From: DATKAB01 sp964542745
GTDB lineage: Bacteria; Eisenbacteria; RBG-16-71-46
DNA: 64,000 bases
Direction of reading: 5' to 3'
Assembly: GCA_964542745.1 (NCBI GenBank)
Contig: CAZIVR010000007.1
Coordinates: forward strand, 1 to 64,000
Of the stretch, positions 19,572-28,177 are shown one piece after another. Both the position numbers and the translations under genes were made by a program. The notes below the pieces were generated by a model. The model was given only the letters and a program-made list of their open reading frames with translations, made no database searches and was not told the DNA's origin. The number at the start of each line of letters is the position of its first letter. The stretch's first letter is position 1.

Positions 19572-20066
19572 CTACAGCTTGAAGTTCCAGCCGATCAGCA
19601 GCTTGAAGTCGTGCGCGTCGCCGAGGCCGAGCTTGCCCTCGACGAAGAAGCGGCTGCCGGTCTGGGTCGGCACGATCGCGCCGCCGATGATGGCGAGGCC
19701 CACGTCGGTGTCGGACACGTCGCGGGGCCCCACGTCAATGCTGATGTGCGTGAACGCCAGCCCCGCGCCCACGTAGGGACGCCATGGCGAGTTCTGCACC
19801 CGGAAATGGTAGTGGATGTCGCCGTTGAGCCCGATGGTGGTGGCGTTGTCGCCGATGCCGATGTCCACGTTCGGGGTGAGGGTGAGATCCGGCGTGATGT
19901 TCCCGAGGTCGAGCTGCCCCCCGAAGATGAACTGGTCGGGACCGCTGCTGAAGCCGAAGCGGGGGCCCCAGGCGGTGGCGACCGGAGCCGTGCCTCCCGA
20001 TTGGGCGAGCGCCGCGGCCGGCAGCGCCGCCACGAAAAGGGCGGCCATCCAGAATCGCTTGTTCAT
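19572..20066 (-). CDS. Small outer-membrane beta-barrel protein
   Basis: The ATG at 20066 (MNKRFWMAALFVAALPAAAL) has AAGGA five bases upstream and begins a classic signal peptide ending ALA-Q; longer in-frame starts lack both. The mature protein of about 144 residues has short amphipathic strands (FIFGGQLDLGN, TIGLNGDIHYHFRV, PYVGAGLAFTHI, FFVEGKLGLGD) and ends in Phe-Lys-Leu. It suits an 8-strand OmpA-membrane-domain/OmpW-like barrel. A TATCCT hexamer lies about 50 nt upstream on the minus strand. The function is unknown. Confidence 0.75.
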   Translation of the reverse strand: MNKRFWMAALFVAALPAAALAQSGGTAPVATAWGPRFGFSSGPDQFIFGGQLDLGNITPDLTLTPNVDIGIGDNATTIGLNGDIHYHFRVQNSPWRPYVGAGLAFTHISIDVGPRDVSDTDVGLAIIGGAIVPTQTGSRFFVEGKLGLGDAHDFKLLIGWNFKL

Positions 20067-20181
20067 GAGTTTCCTTTCATGCGGCCGGCATGGGAGCGGA
20101 GTGGAGAGGGGGCAGGATAAGGGGGCGTCGCGGGCCAAGGCAATCGGGGCCGGGGCCGTCCCTCGCGGCTCCGCGATCGGC

Positions 20182-20187
20182 TAGAGT
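20182..20187 (+). promoter_or_regulatory. -10-like hexamer upstream of aspartyl protease gene
   Basis: TAGAGT lies about 50 nt upstream of the ATG at 20236, whose leader carries a GGAG ribosome site. No clear -35 element is seen. It is listed because it follows the TANNNT pattern found across the window. Confidence 0.3.
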
Positions 20188-20235
20188 TCCGCGTTCCCGC
20201 GTTCCGCAGGCCCCTTCCCCGGAGATCCCGACGTC

Positions 20236-22113
20236 ATGAGGCTTTCGCGCTTCGCCGTTCTCGCCCTCGCCGCGTTCCCGGCGCTCCTCCCACCGCCGTC
20301 ACGGGCCGCCATCACACCCGAGGCGAAGGCGGTGGTGGATCGTTTCTTCGAGGCCTCGGGCGGGCGCGCCGCGTGGGAGCGGACACGCTCGATGCGCTTC
20401 AAGGGCTCGATCTCGGTGTTCGGCCTGAAGGGCACCCTCGAGGCGTGGCGGCAGGCGCCGGACCGGCGCGCCAACGAGGTGGCGATCGGCCCGTTCCAGC
20501 TCAAGGAGTGGACCAGCGGGCACCGCGCGTGGCGCGTGGATCCGAGCGGAAAACTCGTGGCGCTCGACGGCAAGGACATGGAGCAGGCGCTGGCCTCCGC
20601 GTGGTTCGAGAACGAACGCTGGCTCGAGCCCGGGCAGGGCGAAGGCTCCGTCGTGGTCTCGGGCGAGGTCCGCGACTCGCTCGGCACGCGCACCGTGCTC
20701 GAAGTGACCCCGCCCTTCGGCCGTTCCCGCTGGTTCGAGTTCGACCGGACGAGCGGGCTCATGGTGCGGAGCCGCGCGAAGAGCGACCAGAACGAGATCA
20801 CCGTCACCAGCTCGGACTTCCGCCCGGTGGACGGCTTCCTGCTCGCGTTCCGCACCTACCAGGAGGTGAGCGGGGCGGCCGCGAACAACGCGACCATCGT
20901 CGTGGACTCGGTGTGGACCGGGGTGGTCCATCCCGAGGGCCGCTTCACGCCGCCCTCGGCCGAGGACTCGAAGGTCTCGTGGCTCAAGGCGCCCGGCACG
21001 GCCCGGATTCCCTTCGAGTACCTGTCCAACCACGTGTGGATCCGGGCCTCGGTGAACGGCGGCCCGCCCGCGGACTTCCTCTACGACACGGGCGCGAGCG
21101 TCACGGTGATCGACAGCGCCTACGCGGCCAGGATCGGGCTCGCCACGGAGGGTGCCGTCCACGCGGTCGGCGCGGGCGCGGGCGGCAGCGCCTCGTTCGC
21201 GAAGCTGGAGCGGCTGAGGGTCGAGGCCGCCGGCGGCGACGGCATCGAGATGCGGGACGTGAGCGCCGCCGTGCTCGACGTCAACTCGATCCTCGCGCCG
21301 TTCTTCTGGCGCGAGTGCGCGGGCATCGTCGGCTTCGACGCCATCGTCCGCTTCGTCAACGAGCTGGACTACGACGCCGCGGTGCTGACGCTCCGCGACC
21401 CGAAGACGTTCCGCTACGGGGGGCAGGGCGCGGAGATCCCGATGACGCTCGCCGGGCACGTCCCCGCCGTGCGCGTGAAGGTGGACGGGACGTACGAGGG
21501 CGAGGCGCGCGTGGACGTGGGCAGCGGCGCCACGCTCGACCTGCACACGCCGTTCGTCCGCACGCACGGCCTGATCGCGAAGCACCCGAACGCGATCACG
21601 GTGCTGAGCGGCGGCTTCGGCGGCACGTTCGAAAGCCGGCTCGCGCGCATGAAGTCGCTCGAGATCGGGCCGCACCGGGTGGAGCGGCCCCTGATCGGGT
21701 TCTCGACCATCACCGCCGGCGCGCTCGCGAGCGAGGACTACGCCGGGAACCTCGGCAACCGGTTCCTCGAGCGCTTCCACGTGACGCTCGACTACGAGCG
21801 GAGGAAGATCTACCTGGAGCCGGGCCGGCGCTTCTCCGAGCCCGAGACCTTCTCGCGCTTCGGGGGCCAGTTCGCGAAGTTCGGCGACGAGGTGCGCGCC
21901 GTGCAGGTGCTGCCGAAGTCCCCGGCCGCGTCCGCGGGGCTCAAGGTGGGCGACGTGCTCCTCGCGGTGGACGGCGCCGCGGTCGTCGAACTGGGCCGGG
22001 CCGGCGTGGACGCCGCGCTCGAGCACGGCGCGGCGGGGCGGAAGGTGGAGCTCGCGGTGCGGCGCGGCGGGAAGGAGAAGAAGCTCAGGGCGACTCTTCG
22101 GGAGTTGCTCTGA
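20236..22113 (+). CDS. Secreted LolA-like / pepsin-like aspartyl protease / PDZ protein
   Basis: The 625-residue protein has a signal peptide, then residues about 30-235 that look like an outer-membrane-lipoprotein-sorting (LolA-like) beta half-barrel. An aspartyl-protease-type region follows: first half DTGASVTVID with Asp at about 284; second half DVGSGATLDL at about 427, where the usual Thr/Ser after Asp is Val. A C-terminal PDZ domain (VQVLPKSPAASAGLKVGDVL) is at about 555-625. It resembles bacterial Asp_protease_2 proteins with PDZ. The altered second motif raises the question whether it is active. The stop overlaps the convergent gene by 29 bp. Confidence 0.82.
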   Translation: MRLSRFAVLALAAFPALLPPPSRAAITPEAKAVVDRFFEASGGRAAWERTRSMRFKGSISVFGLKGTLEAWRQAPDRRANEVAIGPFQLKEWTSGHRAWRVDPSGKLVALDGKDMEQALASAWFENERWLEPGQGEGSVVVSGEVRDSLGTRTVLEVTPPFGRSRWFEFDRTSGLMVRSRAKSDQNEITVTSSDFRPVDGFLLAFRTYQEVSGAAANNATIVVDSVWTGVVHPEGRFTPPSAEDSKVSWLKAPGTARIPFEYLSNHVWIRASVNGGPPADFLYDTGASVTVIDSAYAARIGLATEGAVHAVGAGAGGSASFAKLERLRVEAAGGDGIEMRDVSAAVLDVNSILAPFFWRECAGIVGFDAIVRFVNELDYDAAVLTLRDPKTFRYGGQGAEIPMTLAGHVPAVRVKVDGTYEGEARVDVGSGATLDLHTPFVRTHGLIAKHPNAITVLSGGFGGTFESRLARMKSLEIGPHRVERPLIGFSTITAGALASEDYAGNLGNRFLERFHVTLDYERRKIYLEPGRRFSEPETFSRFGGQFAKFGDEVRAVQVLPKSPAASAGLKVGDVLLAVDGAAVVELGRAGVDAALEHGAAGRKVELAVRRGGKEKKLRATLRELL

Positions 22114-23113
22114 CCGGACCGGTCTGCGGCGCGCCTTCCTTCACCCACGCGAGCCACTCCTTCTCCAGCACCTCGGGGTGCGGGAGAAGGAACTTCGCGA
22201 TGTTGAAGGCGGAGCGCTGGGGCTCCCCGAGCAGCACCTTCTCGAGGAAGTGGCCGAGGAAGCGCTCGCCCTCCTTGTGGCTCAGGAACCGCGCGAACGA
22301 GAGGGCCTGGGCGTCGTAGAGGCGCCGCGTCGGGGCTTCCGCGCCGGGCCCCGCCGAACTTGCGGCGGAGGCCCCCGCGCCGGCCCCGGCCGGGCCGGAA
22401 GCCTCCTTCACGGACCCGCGCGGGCGCGCGCCACCCGCCCCGGACCGTGAGCGCCCCGCCGAAACCGGCGGGTCGGGGGGGCGGCTCATGGCGAGGAAGC
22501 GCTCGATCGGGATGCGCCGGTCCATGCGCGCGTGCATCCACGCCACGCGCTGGTTCTGCTCGCTCGGGTGGGTGGCGAGCCCGGCCAGCGCGGCCTCGAA
22601 CCAGTCCGGCACGAAGCGCGCGCGGCCCTCGGGCGGCGCGCCGCGGCCCTGCTCGCTCTCGAACGCGGCGAGGTACCAGCGCGACATGCGCTCGGAGGGC
22701 TGCTCGATCCACGCGGTGGCGTCGGCCGCGAGCGCCGCGGGCCGGCCCCCGGGCGGCCGCGGCCAGTCCCGGAGCACGTGCGGGTAGCCCGCGAAGCGGA
22801 GCCGCTCGTCGCTGACGCGCTCGGGATCGGCGAGCGTGCCGAGGGCCGCGATGCCGATGGTCGGCGGGTAGGGGCCCATGTACCGGCGGAAGGCGTTGGC
22901 GGCGTATTCCGCCTCGCGGCGCAGCTGGCCGAGCGCGCCGATCTCGGCGGCGAGCATCCTCACCCGCGGGCGGTCCTCGCGCGCGAGCGAATCCAGCGGG
23001 AGGGGCATCGGGACGGCCGCCGCGCGCGACGGCGCCACGCCGCCGAGGCACGCGGCGGCCAGCGCGAGCGCCAGCAAGCTGCGGGAGTTTCCCTGAGGAG
23101 TCCGGGCGTTCAC
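22085..23113 (-). CDS. Hypothetical secreted protein
   Basis: The GTG at 23113 was chosen because TAGACT lies 7 nt upstream (the leaderless pattern of this window) and a good signal peptide follows (SLLALALAAACLGG). An upstream TTG at 23161 would run into the amidase gene. The 342-residue product is helical and Arg/Ala-rich, with an Ala/Gly-rich low-complexity linker at about 210-255. A conserved-looking tail follows (ALSFARFLSHKEGERFLGHF, EVLEKEWLAWVKEG), which recalls the end of peptidase-MA-like proteins. I see no HExxH, so no function is assigned. It overlaps the aspartyl protease gene tail to tail. Confidence 0.65.
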   Translation of the reverse strand: MNARTPQGNSRSLLALALAAACLGGVAPSRAAAVPMPLPLDSLAREDRPRVRMLAAEIGALGQLRREAEYAANAFRRYMGPYPPTIGIAALGTLADPERVSDERLRFAGYPHVLRDWPRPPGGRPAALAADATAWIEQPSERMSRWYLAAFESEQGRGAPPEGRARFVPDWFEAALAGLATHPSEQNQRVAWMHARMDRRIPIERFLAMSRPPDPPVSAGRSRSGAGGARPRGSVKEASGPAGAGAGASAASSAGPGAEAPTRRLYDAQALSFARFLSHKEGERFLGHFLEKVLLGEPQRSAFNIAKFLLPHPEVLEKEWLAWVKEGAPQTGPVRATPEESP

Positions 23114-23126
23114 GCCCGCGAGTCTA
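23114..23126 (-). promoter_or_regulatory. Leaderless-type promoter of hypothetical secreted protein
   Basis: On the minus strand TAGACT (23121-23126) is followed by 7 nt and the GTG at 23113. There is no Shine-Dalgarno. A GTGACG -35-like element lies 19 nt further upstream, inside the amidase 3' end. Confidence 0.45.
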
Positions 23127-23147
23127 GCGGCTTCCCGCGCCGACTCG

Positions 23148-24539
23148 TCACGGCCTCGCAAGGTGATGCGAGGTCCGCGCCTGGTACGCCTCGCCGAGGT
23201 CGAGCAGCAGGCCCTCGGACCACGGCGGCCCCATGATCTGGAAGCCCACCGGCAGCCGGTCCCGCCCGCGTCCCGCGGGCAGGGCCAGCGCGGGCAGGCC
23301 GCAGGTGTTGCCGATCGCGCCGACCGGGTCGGGGTAATCGAGCGTCTCGTAGAGGTCGCGGTCCACCGGCGGGGCCACCGACAGGAAGTTGGGCGCGAGG
23401 ATCACGTCGTGGTTCCCGAAGAAGTCGCGCATCCGCTCCTGCAGCGCCGCGCGCAGCCGCCACGCCTTGACGAGATCGGCGCCGGTCATCGCGGCGGCGA
23501 TCTCCGGCTGGAGCGGGGCGTAGGGATCCTTGAGCGTCGCGACCGAGCCGTCCCGGTAGAACGGTTCGAACGCCGAGAGCGCCTCGGCCGTGATGATCGC
23601 GCCGGCCACGTCGGCCGCGGGGAACTCGGGCAGCTCCACGGCCTCGGTCACGACGCCGAGGCCGCGCAGCACGCCCACCGCCTCGTCGAAGGCGCGCTTT
23701 CCCTCGGGCTCGCCGCCCTTCGAGAAATCGAGCGCGATCACCGCCGCGCGCACCCGCGCGGGGAGCGGGCGCGGCCCGGCGAAGTCGAGCGGCTCGTCGG
23801 CGGCGGTCGGGTCGTCGGGGTCGGGTCCCGCGATCGCGGCGAGGATCGCGCGGCAGTCGGCGGCCGAGCGCGCCATCGGGCCCACCTTGTCGAACGAGTC
23901 CGCGCACACCATCGCGCCGGCGCGGCTCACGCGCCCGTAGGTGGGACGGAGCCCGGTGATCCCGCAGAAGGCCGCCGGGCAGAGGATCGAGCCCCACGTC
24001 TCGGTGCCGAGCGCGAAGCCGGCGAGCCCGGCCGCGACCGCCGCACCCGAGCCCGACGACGAGCCCCCGGTCCAGCGCTCCGGGTTCCACGGGTTGCGCC
24101 CCGGGCCGCTGGCGGACGCGTCGGGCCAGCGGTAGCCGAGCCCGCCCGCGAACTCGACCATCGCGAGCTTGCCGAGCAGCACCGCGCCGGCCTCGCGGAG
24201 CCGCCGCACCACCGTGGCGTCGCGGCCGGGGACGCGGTGGCGGAGCGCCTCGGCGCCCCACGAGGTGCGGATCCCGGCGGTGTCGAAGAGGTCCTTGGCG
24301 CCGTAGGGAATGCCGTGCAGCGGCCCGCGCGCGCGGCCCGCGCGGAGTTCGGCGTCGGCGGCGCGCGCCTCGCGCCGGGCGAGGTCAGCGGTCACGGTCT
24401 CGAAGGCGTTGAAGCGCGGCGAGTCGCGGCGGATGCGCTCGAGGCAGGCCTCGGTCAGCTCCAGCGAGGTGGTCGTGCCCGCGCGGAGCCGCGCCGCGAG
24501 CTCGGTGACCGGCAGGTGCGTGGCGCCGGCGGCGATCAT
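23148..24539 (-). CDS. Amidase-signature family hydrolase
   Basis: The 463-residue protein has the Ser-cisSer-Lys triad of the family: Lys82 (GIPYGAKDLF), a cis-Ser within GGSSSGSG (about 158-165) and the nucleophile Ser184 in GTETWGSI. The usual GG before the nucleophile is WG here. It could hydrolyse a small amide or act in GatA-like reactions, but no gatB or gatC is adjacent, so a stand-alone amidase is more likely. The start overlaps the preceding small gene's stop by 4 nt (ATGA), so they are co-translated. No gene in the cluster identifies the substrate. Confidence 0.88.
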   Translation of the reverse strand: MIAAGATHLPVTELAARLRAGTTTSLELTEACLERIRRDSPRFNAFETVTADLARREARAADAELRAGRARGPLHGIPYGAKDLFDTAGIRTSWGAEALRHRVPGRDATVVRRLREAGAVLLGKLAMVEFAGGLGYRWPDASASGPGRNPWNPERWTGGSSSGSGAAVAAGLAGFALGTETWGSILCPAAFCGITGLRPTYGRVSRAGAMVCADSFDKVGPMARSAADCRAILAAIAGPDPDDPTAADEPLDFAGPRPLPARVRAAVIALDFSKGGEPEGKRAFDEAVGVLRGLGVVTEAVELPEFPAADVAGAIITAEALSAFEPFYRDGSVATLKDPYAPLQPEIAAAMTGADLVKAWRLRAALQERMRDFFGNHDVILAPNFLSVAPPVDRDLYETLDYPDPVGAIGNTCGLPALALPAGRGRDRLPVGFQIMGPPWSEGLLLDLGEAYQARTSHHLARP

Positions 24540-24907
24540 CGCGCGCTCCCGCGCCCGCGCTTCGAACGCAGCGGCCGGAACACGAACGCCGGGGCGCTCC
24601 CGGGCGGCAGGGGAAACTCGCGCAGGCGCTGGAGGCTCTCGGCCATGGACTTCTTCTGCTTCTCGACCTCCTCCGGGAGCGCGGGCCGCGCGGCGGGCGC
24701 CGCGGGCCGTGCGGGCGGCGGCGCCGGAGGGCCGGTGCGGACGCGCACCGGCGGCGAGGGGCCGGGCTTCACGTCGTCGGGAGCGGGCTTGCCCGAGCCG
24801 CCGGCCGCGACCGCGGGCGACGCGAGCGCGGCCGCCGAGCCCGCGGCCAGCAGCTTCATGAAGGCCCGCCTCGAACGTGCGGGCCCGGAACGCCTGGCGT
24901 CGGTCAT
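24536..24907 (-). CDS. Small Tat-signal-type secreted protein, function unknown
   Basis: The 123-residue product starts at ATG 24907 with AAGGAG eight bases upstream. The N-terminus has an Arg-Arg followed by a hydrophobic stretch (SRRAFMKLLAAGSAAALAS), like a Tat signal. A Pro/Ala-rich disordered middle and a short tail (VEKQKKSMAESLQRLREFPL) follow. It looks like the small gamma-like partner found before Tat-linked oxidoreductases or amidases. It is coupled to the amidase by a 4-nt overlap, so a joint role is plausible but unproven. Confidence 0.65.
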   Translation of the reverse strand: MTDARRSGPARSRRAFMKLLAAGSAAALASPAVAAGGSGKPAPDDVKPGPSPPVRVRTGPPAPPPARPAAPAARPALPEEVEKQKKSMAESLQRLREFPLPPGSAPAFVFRPLRSKRGRGSAR

Positions 24908-24969
24908 GGCGGTGGTCTCCTTCCGTGCGGGGCGCGGCGCGCGGACGCCCGGCGGCCGGGCGCGCGCGG

Positions 24970-25404
24970 TCACGCCACCGGCTTCCTCGCGAGATCGCGG
25001 CCCTCGAACGCCTCGAGCCGGCGGCGCAGGTCCTCCGGCACCGGGATGCTCGCCTTCGCCGCGTAGTCGTAGCAGACCTGCACGGTGCTGGCCTCGACCA
25101 CCAGCCGCCGCGAGGCCTTCTCGCGGATCTCGTAGTCGAAGCCGAACGACTTGGTGCCGATCCACGAGCAGCGCAGCGCCAGCTCCAGCGTCTCCCGGAC
25201 CAGCGCCTCGCTCCGGAAGTCGATCTTGACGCCGGCGAGGATGAACGGAACCCGGCGGTAGTCGGACTCGGCGTCCAGCTCCTGCCAGTAGGCCTGCCGC
25301 GCCACCTCGAGGTACGTGACGTAGACCGCGTTGTTGATGTGCCCCATGGCGTCGGTGTCGCGGAAGCGCGGCGTCAGCTCGCGCACCACCCGGAACGGCG
25401 CCAC
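24970..25404 (-). CDS. Acyl-CoA thioesterase, 4HBT hot-dog family (YbgC/FadM-like)
   Basis: The 144-residue protein has a single hot-dog domain with the family signature RDTDAMGHINNAVYVTYLE; Asp18 is the expected catalytic residue. The fold continues with the long helix and SFGFDYEIRE strand. The GTG start lies 1 nt after the acetyltransferase stop, so the two are probably co-transcribed. It likely hydrolyses acyl-CoA esters; chain preference cannot be read from sequence. Confidence 0.88.
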   Translation of the reverse strand: MAPFRVVRELTPRFRDTDAMGHINNAVYVTYLEVARQAYWQELDAESDYRRVPFILAGVKIDFRSEALVRETLELALRCSWIGTKSFGFDYEIREKASRRLVVEASTVQVCYDYAAKASIPVPEDLRRRLEAFEGRDLARKPVA

Positions 25405-25405
25405 G

Positions 25406-26680
25406 TCAGAACCCGTTCAGCGGGTAGAGGAACGCGGGCCGGGCGCGGAACCAGCCGTCCATGATCTCGTCGGCCCCCGAGACCGCCTCGACGATGCCGG
25501 CCTCGGCGGCGCGGCGCGGCGACAGCGTGCCGGCGACGATCGGCCCGAGGGCGTCCATCGGCACGCGCAGCCGCGGCAGGCGCCGGCGGCCGGCGCGCGC
25601 GCTCTCGAAGCCGACCGTGAGCCGCCCCTCGCGCGCGCTCACCCGGTAGGCGCGGGCGTTCGGGGGCAGGATCGCGTCCTCGACCTCGAGCACCACCTCG
25701 CCCCGCGCGTTGGCCGAGACCGGGAAGCGCTCGAGGCCGAGCTTCACGTCGGTGAAGCGCATCATCGCCCCGGCCGCCACGCCGCCGGTGTCGGCGAACA
25801 CGCTGATCTCGAGCCCCGGCCGCAGGTTCTGCGCGGTGCGGAGCGTCTGGAGCCAGGCGTGGTCGGCGGGCAGCGCGCTCTGGATCTCGGTGACCTGGTC
25901 CGCGAGCGAGCTCAGGTAGCCGGTGAGCCCGCGCGCCGCCTCGGGGCTCGCGGCCACGAACTCGAGCAGCGAGACCTGCAGCTTGAACGGACCGTTCGAG
26001 TGGTCCACGTCGTAGCACAGGTAGCCCTCGATCTGGCCGCGGCGGCGCCCCTCGTAGACCACCCAGTCGCTCGCGTAGTTCCACAGGCGCTGCGTCCACC
26101 ACTCGGGCTTGCGGGCGAGCGCGAGGTGCCCCTGCGAGGCGACCCGGTCGTAGAGGGCCTGCACCGCGGGCCGGTCGGGGATCATGAGCCGCCGCACGAA
26201 GCGCGCCTCGTCGGAGCCGGGCAGGTTGCCGGGCGAGATCGCGAGCTGGTGCACGTACTCGACCACGCCGTAGCCGAGCTTCCGGTAGTACGAGCCGCGG
26301 AACGCGTAGAGGAGCCCCAGCGCTTCGCCGTTCTGGCGCATCTCGCGGAGCGCGAACTTCATGAGGGTTTCGGCCACGCCGCGCCGCCGGTGCTCGGGCG
26401 AGACCGCGACCGAGCCGATGCCGGTGGCGGCCACGCGCTGGCCGCGCACGAACGCGGTGAGCGGGTAGAGCACCAGCGAGGCCACCACCTGTCCGTCGAG
26501 TTCGCCCACGCGCACGTCGCGGATCGTGAAGCGCGGGTGGTCGGTGTAGAACTCGCGGCGCTTCTCGAGGCTCGCCACCCGGTAGGCGCGGTGGCCGAGG
26601 TCGGCGAGGGTCTCGACGTCGGTGCGGCGCGCGGGTCGGTAGCGCAGCGCCGGGGGGCGCGGCGCGCGGGTGCGGCTCAT
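25406..26680 (-). CDS. Eis-like GNAT N-acetyltransferase
   Basis: The 424-residue protein has an N-terminal GNAT domain (GIGSVAVSPEHRRRGVAETL, with the acetyl-CoA-binding Q/RxxGxA-type loop). A second GNAT-like half and a C-terminal SCP2-like sterol-carrier domain follow (about 320-424), the three-part order of mycobacterial Eis. Eis-type enzymes acetylate amines at several positions of aminoglycosides or lysine side chains of proteins. Whether this one gives drug resistance is not shown. It is upstream of the thioesterase on the same strand. Confidence 0.85.
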   Translation of the reverse strand: MSRTRAPRPPALRYRPARRTDVETLADLGHRAYRVASLEKRREFYTDHPRFTIRDVRVGELDGQVVASLVLYPLTAFVRGQRVAATGIGSVAVSPEHRRRGVAETLMKFALREMRQNGEALGLLYAFRGSYYRKLGYGVVEYVHQLAISPGNLPGSDEARFVRRLMIPDRPAVQALYDRVASQGHLALARKPEWWTQRLWNYASDWVVYEGRRRGQIEGYLCYDVDHSNGPFKLQVSLLEFVAASPEAARGLTGYLSSLADQVTEIQSALPADHAWLQTLRTAQNLRPGLEISVFADTGGVAAGAMMRFTDVKLGLERFPVSANARGEVVLEVEDAILPPNARAYRVSAREGRLTVGFESARAGRRRLPRLRVPMDALGPIVAGTLSPRRAAEAGIVEAVSGADEIMDGWFRARPAFLYPLNGF

Positions 26681-26744
26681 GGGCGGTCCTCGGGGCGGAA
26701 GGGTCGGAGGCCCGCGCGGACGGCGCGGGCGCGGCGCGAGCGGA

Positions 26745-27329
26745 TCACAGGCGCCACTCGATGGTCATGCGGTAGATCGCCTCGCCCTGGGCGCCCCGGC
26801 CGACGCCGGGCCCCGTGAGCGCGAGCCCGCTGCGCGTGGCGTCCAGCACGTTGTCGGGCTGCCAGACCCGGTTGAACTCGGTGCGGAGCTCGAAGAGGTA
26901 GTCGTCCTCGGGGAGCGGATCGCCGGATCCCGGGATCGGGGGACTGTCGAAGGCGCCGGAAATGAGCACCACCTGCTCGCGGGCCAGCTCCCGCCCGTCG
27001 GCGCGGCGCCGGACCGAGACCTGGAGCCGGGCGCCGTCCGGGAGGTCGAAGCGCCCGCGCACGCGCAGGGCGCCGTTGGAGGCGCGGTAGGGCTCGAACT
27101 CGCGGAGCAGCGGCCGGCCCTTCGCGAGCGCGGCCGAGTCGGGGGTCGCGTCGTCGAACTGGAAGCCGAGGCCGGCCTGCTCCGCGGGCTTCTCGCCGCC
27201 GCAGCCCCCGGCCCCGAGGGCGGCGGCCAGCAGGGCGGCGGCCGCGAGCGCCACGCGGCGCGGGCAGGCGGCGCGGACTCGGGCCGCGCGGACGCAGGCG
27301 CGAAGGGCGGCGACCGGGGCACGTCTCAT
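26745..27329 (-). CDS. Predicted lipoprotein, function unknown
   Basis: The 194-residue protein has an Arg-rich start, a hydrophobic stretch and a lipobox-like LGAGGC with Cys near residue 43, so a lipid-anchored periplasmic or outer-membrane location is likely. The mature part is a beta-rich domain (ALRVRGRFDLPDGARLQVSV, DDYLFELRTEFNRVW) resembling a small immunoglobulin-like fold. Start choice is supported by TAGTTT-N8-ATG on the minus strand. No catalytic motif is seen. Confidence 0.7.
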   Translation of the reverse strand: MRRAPVAALRACVRAARVRAACPRRVALAAAALLAAALGAGGCGGEKPAEQAGLGFQFDDATPDSAALAKGRPLLREFEPYRASNGALRVRGRFDLPDGARLQVSVRRRADGRELAREQVVLISGAFDSPPIPGSGDPLPEDDYLFELRTEFNRVWQPDNVLDATRSGLALTGPGVGRGAQGEAIYRMTIEWRL

Positions 27330-27343
27330 GACAGGGCAAACTA
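27330..27343 (-). promoter_or_regulatory. Leaderless-type promoter of lipoprotein gene
   Basis: TAGTTT (27338-27343, minus strand) is followed by 8 nt and the ATG at 27329, with no Shine-Dalgarno. Confidence 0.45.
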
Positions 27344-27444
27344 GCGGAGGCCGCCGCGACGGGGAAGCGGGAAGAACGCCGCCGGACGATCCGGCGGCTC
27401 CGCCGGGGGCCGGCGCGGCCGGGCGCGGCGCCCGGACGCCCGCC

Positions 27445-27474
27445 TTGTTTCCCCGCCCGACCCTTTGCTAGCTT
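27445..27474 (+). promoter_or_regulatory. Sigma-70-like promoter with leader, OM barrel gene
   Basis: TTGTTT (27445-27450), an 18-bp spacer and TAGCTT (27469-27474, preceded by TGC) form a sigma-70-like promoter. Transcription would start near 27481, leaving a leader of about 80 nt that ends in AAAGGAG before the GTG at 27563. Confidence 0.45.
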
Positions 27475-27562
27475 CCGGCGCTCGTTCCTGCCCGCGGTTC
27501 GGGCCGCCCCGCGCGGCCCGGCCGCCCGAGACCGGGCAGACCGCGCTTCGAAAGGAGTTCCC

Positions 27563-28177
27563 GTGCCCGCGTTCCGCTTCCCGCACCTCACCCGTCGCCT
27601 CGCGTCCGCCGCGCTCGCCGCGCTCGCGATCGGCCTCGGCGCCGCGCCGGCCTTCGCCGAGGAAGGACTGAACGACTCGGCCTGGAAGCCGGGCGCCCAG
27701 TGGATGTCGGTGCGGTTCGGCTACGCCAAGGAGCGCGGCCGGTTCTCGCCCAACGGGAACGTCGGCTACGGCTTCGGCTACAGCCGCATGGTGAGCGAGC
27801 GACTCTCGCTCGGCGCCAACCTCCAGCACGACCTGCTCGGCAAGTTCTCGGGCTCGGCCCTGATCGCCATGCCGTTCACGGTCGAGGCGCTCTGGCACTT
27901 CCACTGGAGCCCGACCCTCACGCCCTACGTGGGCGGGGGACTCGCGGCGGTCTATCGCAAGACTTACCGCACCGGCGCGGACGCCTCGAACATGCAGCCG
28001 GGCTACAGCCTCACGGTCGGCGCCAACACCCCGATCGACAAGGGTCACCTGCTCGGCCTCGACCTCCGCTTCTCGAGCGTGGCCAACGAGGCGTGGGTCG
28101 TGGATCCGGTCTACCTGACCCGCCGGCCGTCGAACACGATGGTCAGCGCGAAGTTCAACTACTCGCTCACCTACTGA
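27563..28177 (+). CDS. Outer-membrane beta-barrel protein
   Basis: The GTG start follows AAAGGAG. The 204-residue protein has a signal peptide ending AFA-EE, then Gly/aromatic-rich strands (WMSVRFGYAKERGRF, YGFGYSRMVSERLSLGANLQ, PYVGGGLAAVYRKTY) and ends Ser-Leu-Thr-Tyr. It is of OmpW / OMP beta-barrel type with probably eight strands. The function is unknown. It is divergent from the lipoprotein gene and followed by a non-coding stretch. Confidence 0.78.
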   Translation: MPAFRFPHLTRRLASAALAALAIGLGAAPAFAEEGLNDSAWKPGAQWMSVRFGYAKERGRFSPNGNVGYGFGYSRMVSERLSLGANLQHDLLGKFSGSALIAMPFTVEALWHFHWSPTLTPYVGGGLAAVYRKTYRTGADASNMQPGYSLTVGANTPIDKGHLLGLDLRFSSVANEAWVVDPVYLTRRPSNTMVSAKFNYSLTY

